From positions 1-49,525 of the forward strand of contig NZ_BDBC01000028.1 in the NCBI RefSeq assembly GCF_001612785.1: 49,525 bases of DNA, in the 5' to 3' direction. This DNA is from Nocardia beijingensis NBRC 16342. Its GTDB lineage: Bacteria; Actinomycetota; Actinomycetes; Mycobacteriales; Mycobacteriaceae. The position numbers were made by a program, and so were the translations under genes. Shown piece after piece: positions 35,240-42,076 of the stretch; the stretch's first letter is position 1; each line of letters begins with the position of its first letter. The notes beneath the pieces are model-generated. The model was not told the DNA's origin. It did no database searches and was given only the letters and a program-made list of their open reading frames with translations.

Positions 35240-35653
35240 GGCGCATTCTCCTCTCGGTGGGGCGGGCCAGGGCAGAACGTGGCGGGGCCGAAGCGCAACG
35301 CACCGTCACCTACATGCAGTTAACTTTTAGCAAATCTAGTGTGGGCCGAGTTGGCGCGTCGTGCAAGGGGGATCGGGACGCGCCGCGGGCCGGTGTTCCG
35401 GCTACGTGGCGGGTATGCCCGGCGGCTGGCGGTCCAATCCGCGGCCTGGGATCGAGTTGACTCCGAGAGGGGATTCCGCAGCTAGAATCCGGGTAGATGT
35501 CACCTTCCCCGGCTCGCTGGGCGGGGAGGGGGGAAGTATCGAGGGTTTGCGCGTGGAGATCGACCCTGTTTCGCCTGGGTCCGGTCGCGGCGCATCGCTC
35601 CCTGGAGCGGTCGGCGAAATACTCACCCTGCCGCCCGCGTGGTTAATATGCGG
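35240..35653. other. Gene-free region upstream of the Cx4C protein
   Basis: 414 bp without a credible gene. An AT-rich patch at 35317-35340 (AGTTAACTTTTAGCAAATCT) stands out and is the likely promoter of the minus-strand gene ending the region. The remaining sequence has only short frames without ribosome-binding sites. Confidence 0.35.
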
Positions 35654-35995
35654 CTACTTGTCGCGGCGAAGGTGATCCGGCAGCAGCACCTGGTCCGCCT
35701 CTGTGCCCGGAGCCGCGTCCGTGTCGTGGGGCTCATCGCCATCGGTGTCGGATTCCTCGCGCCCGGGATCGGCCGACTCGGCGTCGCCTGCGCGCGGCGC
35801 TTCGGATCGCGGTTCGTCGTCCGCCTGGCCCTCCGCCTCGGGCGACGTGGCCGACTGCTCGCGCGCGAGCCGGGCTTGGAGATCGGCGACGGTGACGTGC
35901 GCCTTCGACCCGTGCGGGCGCAGCAGCACGCTGATGATCAGTCCGATCAGGCCCACCGCCAGGACGGCCCCGCCGATCAGCAATAGCGGATTCAC
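35654..35995 (-). CDS. Small membrane protein with acidic tail
   Basis: Protein of 113 residues, function unknown. One membrane helix (NPLLLIGGAVLAVGLIGLIISVLL) is followed by RPHGSKAHVTVADLQARLARE, then a strongly acidic, Glu/Asp/Ala/Pro-rich tail that is probably disordered, and a basic end (LLPDHLRRDK). The GTG start has an excellent AGGAGGAAATC site, so the gene is real despite the overlapping open frame on the plus strand. It could be an envelope scaffold or secretion accessory, but no domain supports that. Confidence 0.75.
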   Translation of the reverse strand: MNPLLLIGGAVLAVGLIGLIISVLLRPHGSKAHVTVADLQARLAREQSATSPEAEGQADDEPRSEAPRAGDAESADPGREESDTDGDEPHDTDAAPGTEADQVLLPDHLRRDK

Positions 35996-36409
35996 GATTT
36001 CCTCCTAGCCGGACGCCGCACGCGTCCGTTTCGCGGAGAGCGGTTATCGTCCAGCTATTCAATCATCCGTGTATGAACGCGTTCGGGGGAGGGCTGGTGA
36101 CCGGCGCCACATCGACAGCGGACTGCGTCGACGGCTCCTCGGAGTCGCCGTTACCAGGTATCGAATGGGTGGGTTGCTGTCTCTCCGGCGATCGCGGAGA
36201 CTTCGGCCGTTGTGTGGGGCTCATACTCGAATATGGTGACCGAAGATTTGCTGAAAACCGTTGCGCCAGCGTGCCCAACGCGCAAGGAAGCGGTTCCGCG
36301 CCGTCCTGCCGTATGGGGACGTCGATTGCTCGCCCGCCGCATTCGGGCGTCGCGCGGAGGGTGCCGACTGGGCCGGTCGGGGATCGGCGGGGCGTGTCCA
36401 GGTCGCGGC
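35996..36409. other. Unassigned region before the HTH gene end
   Basis: 414 bp of mixed composition. A plus-strand frame from 36073 runs antisense into the HTH gene, and a frame containing MVTEDLLKTVAPAC lies near 36233; neither has a ribosome-binding site or recognisable family. I see no gene here. An AT-richer patch (36225-36260) might be a promoter. Confidence 0.35.
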
Positions 36410-37267
36410 TCAGCGGCGCAGACCCGTTGCGGGCGATCTGTTCTCCGGATCGTGGCGGTAGACCGGCGTGAGCAGTTCTGCCTCCAGCGGTTCGCCGGTC
36501 GCTCGGTCGAAGCGGCAGGCGATCAGCACCGAGAACAGGTGGTTGTTCGCCCGCTCGTGCAAGGTGGCCAGCCTGGTGGCGAGCAACCGGATCGCGCCGA
36601 GCGAGCCGGGCGGATGCATGCCATCGATCATGAGCACGCTGCCCCGCCCATCGGGTCTGGGCAGCCTGCCCAGATAGGCGATGTCATGCGGTTCGGGTCC
36701 GCCCGGCCGGTACACCCGCCGGGCCGCCCGGTCCTCGATCCCACGGCGCGCGTCACCCATCCTGGCCACCGCGCGGCGCAATCGCGGGTCGGCGGCGACC
36801 AATTGACGCAAACTCGGCGAAAGTTCCGGCCCACCCAGCACGATCAGACCGTCGCGCCGCAGGTCGACCGGACGACCCGGTAGGAAATGTTCGACCGCCA
36901 CGGTGAACCCGAGTTCGCGGAGCAACTCGGCCAGTCGTTGCGGCGCCGCGGGATCCGGCGCGCCGATCACCCGCCCTGCCCGCACCTCCGGGACGAGCAC
37001 GGTGAGCGAGCCGTGCCCGAAGAACAATCCTTCCGGCGCGGGCCCTTGCGTACTCACCTGGTGGATGCGGGCACGGGAAAGCCCGGCCGCCGCACCGATT
37101 CTGGCGAACGTCCAGCCTTCGGCATGGAGCTCCCGGATCACGGCCCGCCGAATCCTGGTCAGTTCGTTGATGGTCTGCTGGGCCGCCGCCACCCCGTCGG
37201 TGGCCGCCTTCAGTCGCTCGACCTTGTCCTCGATCGCGAACACGCGCGCCACGTCATCGGCCGACAT
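36410..37267 (-). CDS. HTH protein with uncharacterised C-terminal domain
   Basis: Predicted DNA-binding protein of 285 residues. Residues 1-75 are helical and end in a sigma-4/transposase-type helix-turn-helix (EGWTFARIGAAAGLSRARIHQVS). The remaining 200 residues form an alpha/beta region with LTVLVPEV, RLAELLRELGFTVAVEHF, RRDGLIVLGGPELSPSLRQLVAADPRL, IAYLGRLPRPDGRGSVLMIDGMHPPGSLGAI and a closing LTPVYRH. I have seen similar tails on other actinobacterial HTH proteins but know no function; a Rossmann-like ligand sensor is a guess. It begins 52 bp downstream of tatB. The gap carries GTCTAGAC and a second GTCTAG 26 bp further on, possibly an autoregulatory site. Confidence 0.75.
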   Translation of the reverse strand: MSADDVARVFAIEDKVERLKAATDGVAAAQQTINELTRIRRAVIRELHAEGWTFARIGAAAGLSRARIHQVSTQGPAPEGLFFGHGSLTVLVPEVRAGRVIGAPDPAAPQRLAELLRELGFTVAVEHFLPGRPVDLRRDGLIVLGGPELSPSLRQLVAADPRLRRAVARMGDARRGIEDRAARRVYRPGGPEPHDIAYLGRLPRPDGRGSVLMIDGMHPPGSLGAIRLLATRLATLHERANNHLFSVLIACRFDRATGEPLEAELLTPVYRHDPENRSPATGLRR

Positions 37268-37319
37268 GTGCGAAGTCTAGACAGCTGAACAGCTCAATGC
37301 GTCTAGTCTGCTTGACGAC

Positions 37320-37736
37320 TCAGGTGGCGTCGGTGTCGATCGGGGGACGTTCGTTGCGCTCCAAAGGCTTATCCAACTTGGGCATCGGATAGTCCGGCAT
37401 CCCGCTGTTCGTGCTGTACAGATCCTTGGGATCGGGCAGCGCGCTGTCGAAATCCCGGAACAGTGAATCGTCGCCGTTGAGCAGATGTTTGGTCACCATC
37501 GCCCGCGGCGTCATGCCGCGCAGCTGGTTCAGGTCGGCCAGCGGCTTGCGCAGATCCTCGAATTCCGGCCCGAGCTCCTCCTTCAGCTGGGAGGTGGCGC
37601 CGCTGGCGTAATCGCGCACCTGCCGCAAGCTGCGCGTGGTCCAGCGCACGGCACCGGGCAAGCGCTCCGGGCCGAGAATCACGAGGGCGGCGACGAGCAG
37701 GATGACCATCTCGCTCCAGCCGATGTTGCTGAACAC
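37320..37736 (-). CDS. tatB: Twin-arginine translocase subunit TatB
   Basis: Membrane protein of 138 residues, part of the TatBC receptor complex that recognises folded Tat substrates. The N-terminal helix and hinge MFSNIGWSEMVILLVAALVILGPERLPG are diagnostic, with the conserved Glu near position 9 and the GPxxLP turn. An amphipathic helix (LRQVRDYASGATSQLKEEL) and an acidic soluble tail follow. It lies 33 bp downstream of htrA on the same strand, as Rv1224 follows Rv1223, and is probably part of the SigE-linked transcript. TatA and TatC genes are not in this window. Confidence 0.95.
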   Translation of the reverse strand: MFSNIGWSEMVILLVAALVILGPERLPGAVRWTTRSLRQVRDYASGATSQLKEELGPEFEDLRKPLADLNQLRGMTPRAMVTKHLLNGDDSLFRDFDSALPDPKDLYSTNSGMPDYPMPKLDKPLERNERPPIDTDAT

Positions 37737-37769
37737 GTATCAAGGCTACCTGGCGTTCCGACCTGCGGT

Positions 37770-39308
37770 TCAGTCGGATTCCAAGGTGACCGGCACGTCC
37801 ACCTGCCTGCCATCCCGGATCAACTGCACGTTCACCGTTTCGCCGATCTTGCGCGACTGCACCGCGACGACCAGTTCGTCCGGCCCGGTGACCTCCCGAT
37901 CGCCGACCTTGACGATCACGTCGCCCTCCACGATCCCGGCCCGCGCGGCAGGACCGCCCGCCGTGACGTCGGCCACCGCCGCGCCGCTCATGACCTCGTT
38001 GGCCACCTGCTTGGTGCGCGCGCTGAGGCCGATGGTCGGGTGATGCACCACGCCGTCGCGGATCAAGGTCTGCGCGACCTCGGTCATCTTGTCCACCGGG
38101 ATCGCGAAGCCGAGGCCGACCGAGCCGCCGGTCTCGCTGCGGATGGCGGTGTTGATGCCGATGACCCGGCCGTCCATGTCCACCAGCGCGCCACCCGAGT
38201 TACCCGGATTGATCGACGCGTCGGTCTGCACGGCGTCGATCACGGCCTTCGTGTCGCTGCCCTCGCCCTCCAGCTTCACCGGGCGGTGCAGCGCGCTGAC
38301 GATGCCCGAGGTCACCGTTTTGCTCAGGCCGAGCGGCGAACCGATGGCGAGCACGTCGTCGCCGACCTGGACGTTGCCGGACTTGCCGAGCTGGGCGACG
38401 GTGAGATTCTTCACATCGACCTTCAGCACGGCCAGGTCGGTCTTCGGGTCGCGGCCGACGATCTGGGCTGGCACCCGGGTGCCGTCGGAGAACTGCACCT
38501 GGATCGCGGAGCGGTTGGTCTTGTCCTGCGCGGCCATCGAAACGACGTGGTTGTTGGTGACGACATAGCCGCCGCCGTCGATCACCACGCCGGAACCGGT
38601 GGCGCCGTTCTCGCCGACGGTCACCCGGATGGACACGACCGACGGCAGCACGGCGTTGGCGACCTGGGCGATCAGCCCGTGCGGGCGGGACCCCTCGCCG
38701 CCTTGGTCGAGCGTCACCTTGCGCGAGGTGAGGGTCGACGCGGTTTCGGCGGTCAGGCGCCCGACCAGCCCGCCGAGCAGGCCGATGACGAGCGCGACCA
38801 GCGCGAGCAGCGCCAGCGCCTTCGGCGCGACCCGGGAGCCGAACAGCACTTCGCGGGCGCTGAGCTTCTCCGCCTGCGGCAGCGCCTCCGGCTTCGGGGT
38901 CGGCACCGCGGGAGCGCCGAGGCGCGCGACGGCCTCCGGGTCACGCCACGGATCGGCCGGTGCGGCGGCGGGAGCCTGACCGCCGGCCGCGTCGGGATCG
39001 CGCTGCAAGAGTTCGGTGGAGCCTTCGGGACGGCCGAAAGCTTCGGCCAGCACCGCGTCGGGCGGCCGGTTCTGCAGTTCGGGACCGGACTGCGGCGCGG
39101 GACCCGACTTGCGCAGCGGCAGCGGCTCGGCGAACGAACCGGACAGGCCCGACGGTCTGCGGAAGGCCCGCGCGGTGTGCGTGTCGACATGGGGCCGGTA
39201 GACCGGGCGCGGACCGAGCACGGGTGCGTCCGGCGGACGGAGATTCCCGCGGTTGGCCGCCGAATCCGAGGTGTCGGCCGATCCGGAATTCGTCGATTCG
39301 GTGGTCAC
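37770..39308 (-). CDS. htrA: Membrane-anchored HtrA-like serine protease
   Basis: Envelope quality-control protease of 512 residues. A long Pro-rich, probably cytosolic N-terminal region (1-160) precedes one membrane helix (ALALLALVALVIGLLGGLVG). The trypsin-like domain outside carries the triad His254 (TNNHVV), Asp291 (KTDLAVLK) and Ser371 (GNSGGAL). A C-terminal PDZ domain runs from about 415 (GAAVADVTAGGPAARAGIVEGDVIV). Size and order match M. tuberculosis HtrA (Rv1223, 528 residues). The gene is 10 bp downstream of rseA and 33 bp upstream of tatB, so the stress sigma factor, its anti-sigma and this protease are one module. Confidence 0.95.
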   Translation of the reverse strand: MTTESTNSGSADTSDSAANRGNLRPPDAPVLGPRPVYRPHVDTHTARAFRRPSGLSGSFAEPLPLRKSGPAPQSGPELQNRPPDAVLAEAFGRPEGSTELLQRDPDAAGGQAPAAAPADPWRDPEAVARLGAPAVPTPKPEALPQAEKLSAREVLFGSRVAPKALALLALVALVIGLLGGLVGRLTAETASTLTSRKVTLDQGGEGSRPHGLIAQVANAVLPSVVSIRVTVGENGATGSGVVIDGGGYVVTNNHVVSMAAQDKTNRSAIQVQFSDGTRVPAQIVGRDPKTDLAVLKVDVKNLTVAQLGKSGNVQVGDDVLAIGSPLGLSKTVTSGIVSALHRPVKLEGEGSDTKAVIDAVQTDASINPGNSGGALVDMDGRVIGINTAIRSETGGSVGLGFAIPVDKMTEVAQTLIRDGVVHHPTIGLSARTKQVANEVMSGAAVADVTAGGPAARAGIVEGDVIVKVGDREVTGPDELVVAVQSRKIGETVNVQLIRDGRQVDVPVTLESD

Positions 39309-39318
39309 TCGGGAAACT

Positions 39319-39717
39319 CTACTTGCGCCACCACGTGGTCCACTTGGTCGCGGTGAACGAATCGGTCAGAAACCCGAAAACAGCGTCGTTGCGCCCGGAC
39401 TGACCGGACGCCGGGGACGGCGTGCGGCCACTGGACGCGCCGCCGGTCAGCTCCGCGAGGGGGATCCTGGTGAGGCTGTCGTGCAGCCCGGTCGGAATCG
39501 CGACTTGGCCCGCGTGCCGCAGGGCGATGCGCGCCTGCTGCTGGGCGTCGACCTCCGCCGCGCACTCCGGACACAGCGAGAGGTGCTGAGCGGCACGCAG
39601 GTAGGCGTTCATCCGCAACTCACCGTCCACGTACGCCGCGATCGCCTCACTCGCCAGATGCTCGGTGGGGCGGAAACGGGGCGGACGACGACCGGACGTG
39701 CTGAAGTCGCCACTCAT
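39319..39717 (-). CDS. rseA: Anti-sigma-E factor RseA
   Basis: Anti-sigma factor of 132 residues with a zinc-associated anti-sigma (ZAS) motif: His45-x3-Cys49-x2-Cys52 in QHLSLCPECAAEV, preceded by HLASEAIAAYVDGEL, the sigma-binding helix. It sequesters SigE until envelope stress triggers its release; in M. tuberculosis this involves phosphorylation by PknB and ClpCP degradation. There is no membrane helix, so it is a soluble-type RseA. The C-terminal part ends in TKWTTWWRK. The ATG at 39717 with AGGGTGAGC upstream was preferred to the longer frame. It is 58 bp from sigE and 10 bp from htrA. Confidence 0.9.
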   Translation of the reverse strand: MSGDFSTSGRRPPRFRPTEHLASEAIAAYVDGELRMNAYLRAAQHLSLCPECAAEVDAQQQARIALRHAGQVAIPTGLHDSLTRIPLAELTGGASSGRTPSPASGQSGRNDAVFGFLTDSFTATKWTTWWRK

Positions 39718-39775
39718 TCGGTGCTCACCCTTCCAACCGACATCGACCGTTCGGGCGATGCCGGCTTCCGACGAA

Positions 39776-40435
39776 TCACCCGATGTTCGCTTCAGCGGCG
39801 AACCGCTGCTCACTTCCATTATGCGCAAGGTAGTCGCGCAGGGCCTGGCGTCCACGGTGGATCCGACTGCGCACGGTGCCCAGTTTCACGCCGAGCGTAG
39901 CGCCGATCTCCTCGTAGGACAGCCCCTCGATGTCACACAGGACCACGGCGGCGCGGAACTCCGGCGCGAGCGAGTCCAGGGCCGATTGCAGGTCGGGATC
40001 CAGCCGGGCGTCGTGGTAGGCCTGCTCCGGCCCAGGGCCGTCGGCGGGCACCCGGTCGTAGTCCTCGGGCAGCGCTTCCATCCTGATCCGGTTGCGGCGG
40101 CGCACCATGTCCAGGAACAGGTTGGTGGTGATGCGGTGCAGCCATCCCTCGAAGGTGCCGGGCTGGTAGTTCGACAGCGAACGGAACACCCGAATGAACG
40201 TCTCCTGGGTGAGGTCCTCCGCGTCCTGTGCGTCGCCGGAGAGGCGGTAGGCGAGGCGATAGACCCGGTCCGCGTGCTCGCGGACGAGTTCGTCCCACGT
40301 GGGCATCGCCGACCGGTCACCGGTGGCATCGAAGGCAGCAGTCCCGGTCAGCTCGACCGCGTCCTCGGCGGACTCGGACTCGACCGGCAGGATCTGCTCG
40401 GGCAGGGTGGCGTATTCGCGCGCCGCATCGACCAT
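39776..40435 (-). CDS. sigE: ECF sigma factor SigE
   Basis: Extracytoplasmic-function sigma factor of 219 residues. Region 2 is DRVYRLAYRLSGDAQDAEDLTQETFIRVFRSLSNYQPGTFEGWLHRITTNLFLDMVRRR and region 4 is LDSLAPEFRAAVVLCDIEGLSYEEIGATLGVKLGTVRSRIHRGRQAL. This corresponds to the envelope and heat stress sigma factor SigE (Rv1221). An N-terminal tail of about 40 acidic residues precedes region 2, as in M. tuberculosis. The ATG at 40435 has AGGAGGT upstream; a start further back at 40468 would lie upstream of that site. A GGGAAC/GGTTG promoter is upstream, consistent with autoregulation. Confidence 0.93.
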   Translation of the reverse strand: MVDAAREYATLPEQILPVESESAEDAVELTGTAAFDATGDRSAMPTWDELVREHADRVYRLAYRLSGDAQDAEDLTQETFIRVFRSLSNYQPGTFEGWLHRITTNLFLDMVRRRNRIRMEALPEDYDRVPADGPGPEQAYHDARLDPDLQSALDSLAPEFRAAVVLCDIEGLSYEEIGATLGVKLGTVRSRIHRGRQALRDYLAHNGSEQRFAAEANIG

Positions 40436-40518
40436 GTGGATGGGGCTACCTCCTACTAGGGACCGCAAACGTAGGGAACTCGCTCGAGACCGGGTCTACG
40501 GTCCGTCACGTACGGTTA

Positions 40519-40547
40519 CAACCGACATCCGGTATGTCGTTGTTCCC
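40519..40547 (-). promoter_or_regulatory. Candidate ECF (SigE-type) promoter of sigE
   Basis: On the minus strand GGGAAC (40547-40542) and GGTTG (40523-40519) are separated by 18 bp, fitting the GGAAC/GTT pattern of SigE-class ECF promoters. It lies 84 bp upstream of the sigE start. The other half of this divergent region must contain the O-methyltransferase promoter. Confidence 0.5.
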
Positions 40548-40721
40548 GCGTCCCGTGTAAACACGGTCGGTGGTCTTGCGTTGCCCATACTCTTTCTGGT
40601 CCTGATATGGCCGGGTTATGGAGATCCTGAGGGTCGCCTGAGAAAACCGGCGGCGGAAATGGCGGGCGGCGCGTGTTGTCCGGAACGCCGAGATCACCCG
40701 CCCGGCGTTAGCCTCATACCC

Positions 40722-41354
40722 GTGGCATCGAATCTGGAGCGGAATCTCGCCTATGTGGAGGAATCCGTCGTGGAAGACGAAATCCTCGTCAGCGCGCGGG
40801 AACGGGCCACCGAACTCGGCGCGGTACCGGTGCCGCCCTCGGTGGGCGCGCTGCTGAGCATGTACGCGCAGTTGCTCGGTGCGCGGGCGGTGGTCGAGGT
40901 CGGCACCGGCGCTGGCATCAGCGGGCTGTGGCTGCTCGACGGCATGCGCGAGGACGGCACGCTGACCACGATCGATTCGGAGCCGGAACATCAGCGCGCG
41001 GCCAAGGAGGCGTTCCGCGCCGCCGACATCCCGCCCGCGCGCACCCGCATGATCAACGGGCGCGCGCTGGACGTGCTGCCCCGGCTGGCCGACGGCGCCT
41101 ACGACCTGGTCTTCATCGACGCCGCGCCGCTGGAGCACCCGGAGTACGTCGCCCAGGCGGTGCGACTGCTGCGCGAGGGCGGCGCCATCCTGCTGCACAA
41201 CGCGCTGCTCGGCGGGCGCGTACCCGATCCGGCGCAACGCGATCCGGCCACGCAAGCGGTGCGCGCCGCGACCCGCGCCATCGCGGAGAATCCGGAACTC
41301 ACCTGTGTGCTGATTCCGGTCGGCGACGGATTGCTCTGCGCCGCACGAGGATAG
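40722..41354 (+). CDS. SAM-dependent O-methyltransferase, Rv1220c-like
   Basis: Class I methyltransferase of 210 residues in the O-methyltransferase family 3 (catechol-OMT-like). The SAM site is AVVEVGTGAGISGLWLLDGM, with the acidic residue at the end of strand 2 in TTIDSEPEHQRAA and metal-ligand Asp in DLVFIDAAPLEH. The catalytic acceptor is unknown. The GTG at 40722 gives the usual N-terminus (ASNLERNLAYVEESVVEDEIL). It is divergent from sigE exactly as Rv1220c is from Rv1221, supporting orthology. The long open frame upstream, antisense to sigE, is not coding. Confidence 0.92.
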   Translation: MASNLERNLAYVEESVVEDEILVSARERATELGAVPVPPSVGALLSMYAQLLGARAVVEVGTGAGISGLWLLDGMREDGTLTTIDSEPEHQRAAKEAFRAADIPPARTRMINGRALDVLPRLADGAYDLVFIDAAPLEHPEYVAQAVRLLREGGAILLHNALLGGRVPDPAQRDPATQAVRAATRAIAENPELTCVLIPVGDGLLCAARG

Positions 41355-41372
41355 CGGTTCGCGCCACGATCT

Positions 41373-41389
41373 GATTCCATCCCGGAATC
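41373..41389 (+). terminator. Hairpin after the O-methyltransferase
   Basis: GATTCC (41373-41378) and GGAATC (41384-41389) pair around a 5-nt loop, 18 bp after the stop. A competing CCCGG/CCGGG hairpin overlaps it. Further on, CTGAG/CTCAG (41401-41416) lies just before the next gene. Confidence 0.4.
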
Positions 41390-41430
41390 CGGGGTATGCG
41401 CTGAGAAAGAACTCAGTGAGGAAAACAGTT

Positions 41431-41664
41431 ATGCGTGAACTAACTCCCCTGGAAGTAGCGGCGATGGGGGAAGTCGTGACCGAACGGCGAACGAGTTGGC
41501 TGCGGCCGACGATGTTGGCTCTGCTGCTCGTGATTCTGGGAGCGGTGGCGGTCATGATCGTGGTGAGCAACACCGATTTCGACACCGGCCCCGAGAAAAC
41601 CACTCCGCCGCCCGGATCCTGCGAACCGTTCTGCACCCAGAACGTCGCCCCGCCCGCGCAGTAA
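41431..41664 (+). CDS. Small single-pass membrane protein with CxPFC tail, copy 1
   Basis: Protein of 77 residues, function unknown. A short charged N-terminus (RELTPLEVAAMGEVVTERR) is followed by one membrane helix (PTMLALLLVILGAVAVMIVV) and an extracytoplasmic tail TDFDTGPEKTTPPPGSCEPFC ending TQNVAPPAQ. The two cysteines in CEPFC could form a tight disulfide. A close relative of the same design lies 166 bp downstream. The ATG at 41431 has GAGGAAAAC upstream; the GTG at 41416 is less likely. Shared layout with the neighbour (helix, TDF/ADF, Pro-rich linker, CxPFC, Pro-rich end) shows this is a real family. Confidence 0.7.
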   Translation: MRELTPLEVAAMGEVVTERRTSWLRPTMLALLLVILGAVAVMIVVSNTDFDTGPEKTTPPPGSCEPFCTQNVAPPAQ

Positions 41665-41697
41665 TCCGCCGACGGCAGTGGCCATCCGGCGCACTAC

Positions 41698-41714
41698 CCG
41701 CCGGTGACCGGCGG
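41698..41714 (+). terminator. Hairpin between the CxPFC genes
   Basis: CCGCCGG-TGA-CCGGCGG, a perfect 7-bp stem with a 3-nt loop, 34 bp after the first small gene. It implies that the two CxPFC genes are separate transcripts or partly attenuated. Confidence 0.5.
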
Positions 41715-41829
41715 CGTTCGCGAAACTGCCACCGTAGCGCCACGGTTCGGCGCATGATGCCGCGAAATCCGAAAGATCGCCGATACTGGTAGAAGTCACG
41801 TTCCGAATGGATCGGGAAGCGGGTGCGGC

Positions 41830-42060
41830 ATGGTCATGATGATGTTTCTCTGGGACGAAGACGAGCGTCGTCCCAAGCCGATCCATTGGGGCCGGACCAT
41901 GATCGCTTTCGCCGGCGTGCTGCTGTTCGCCGTGCTGGTGGTCTATTTGGTCAGTACCGCCGATTTCGGTGGCGCTTCGAAATCGACCGTCCCGCGCACG
42001 CCGGGGCCTTGCGCGCCGTTCTGCATCAACTCGCCCGCGCCGGAGCCGGGCGCGCCGTAG
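41830..42060 (+). CDS. Small single-pass membrane protein with CxPFC tail, copy 2
   Basis: Protein of 76 residues and paralogue of the gene at 41431-41664. MVMMMFLWDEDERRPKPIHWGRT is the short cytosolic end, MIAFAGVLLFAVLVVYLV the membrane helix, and STADFGGASKSTVPRTPGPCAPFC the outer linker with the CxPFC pair, followed by INSPAPEPGAP. Several in-frame ATGs at the start leave the exact first residue open; no strong ribosome-binding site is present. The gene is convergent with glgC. Function is unknown; an envelope role fits the topology. Confidence 0.68.
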   Translation: MVMMMFLWDEDERRPKPIHWGRTMIAFAGVLLFAVLVVYLVSTADFGGASKSTVPRTPGPCAPFCINSPAPEPGAP

Positions 42061-42076
42061 GAACAGCCCGGCGCCG

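Noticed and set aside
35639..35986. Plus-strand frame of 115 residues
   Set aside because: Exact shadow of the minus-strand membrane protein at 35654-35995, which has a strong ribosome-binding site and a clear membrane helix.
36073..36471. Plus-strand frame of 132 residues
   Set aside because: No ribosome-binding site, no domain, and its end is antisense to the HTH gene.
40473..40500. Plus-strand ECF promoter (GGGAAC...GTCTAC) for the O-methyltransferase
   Set aside because: Spacing is too short for the GGAAC/GTT pattern and the site is over 200 bp from the gene.
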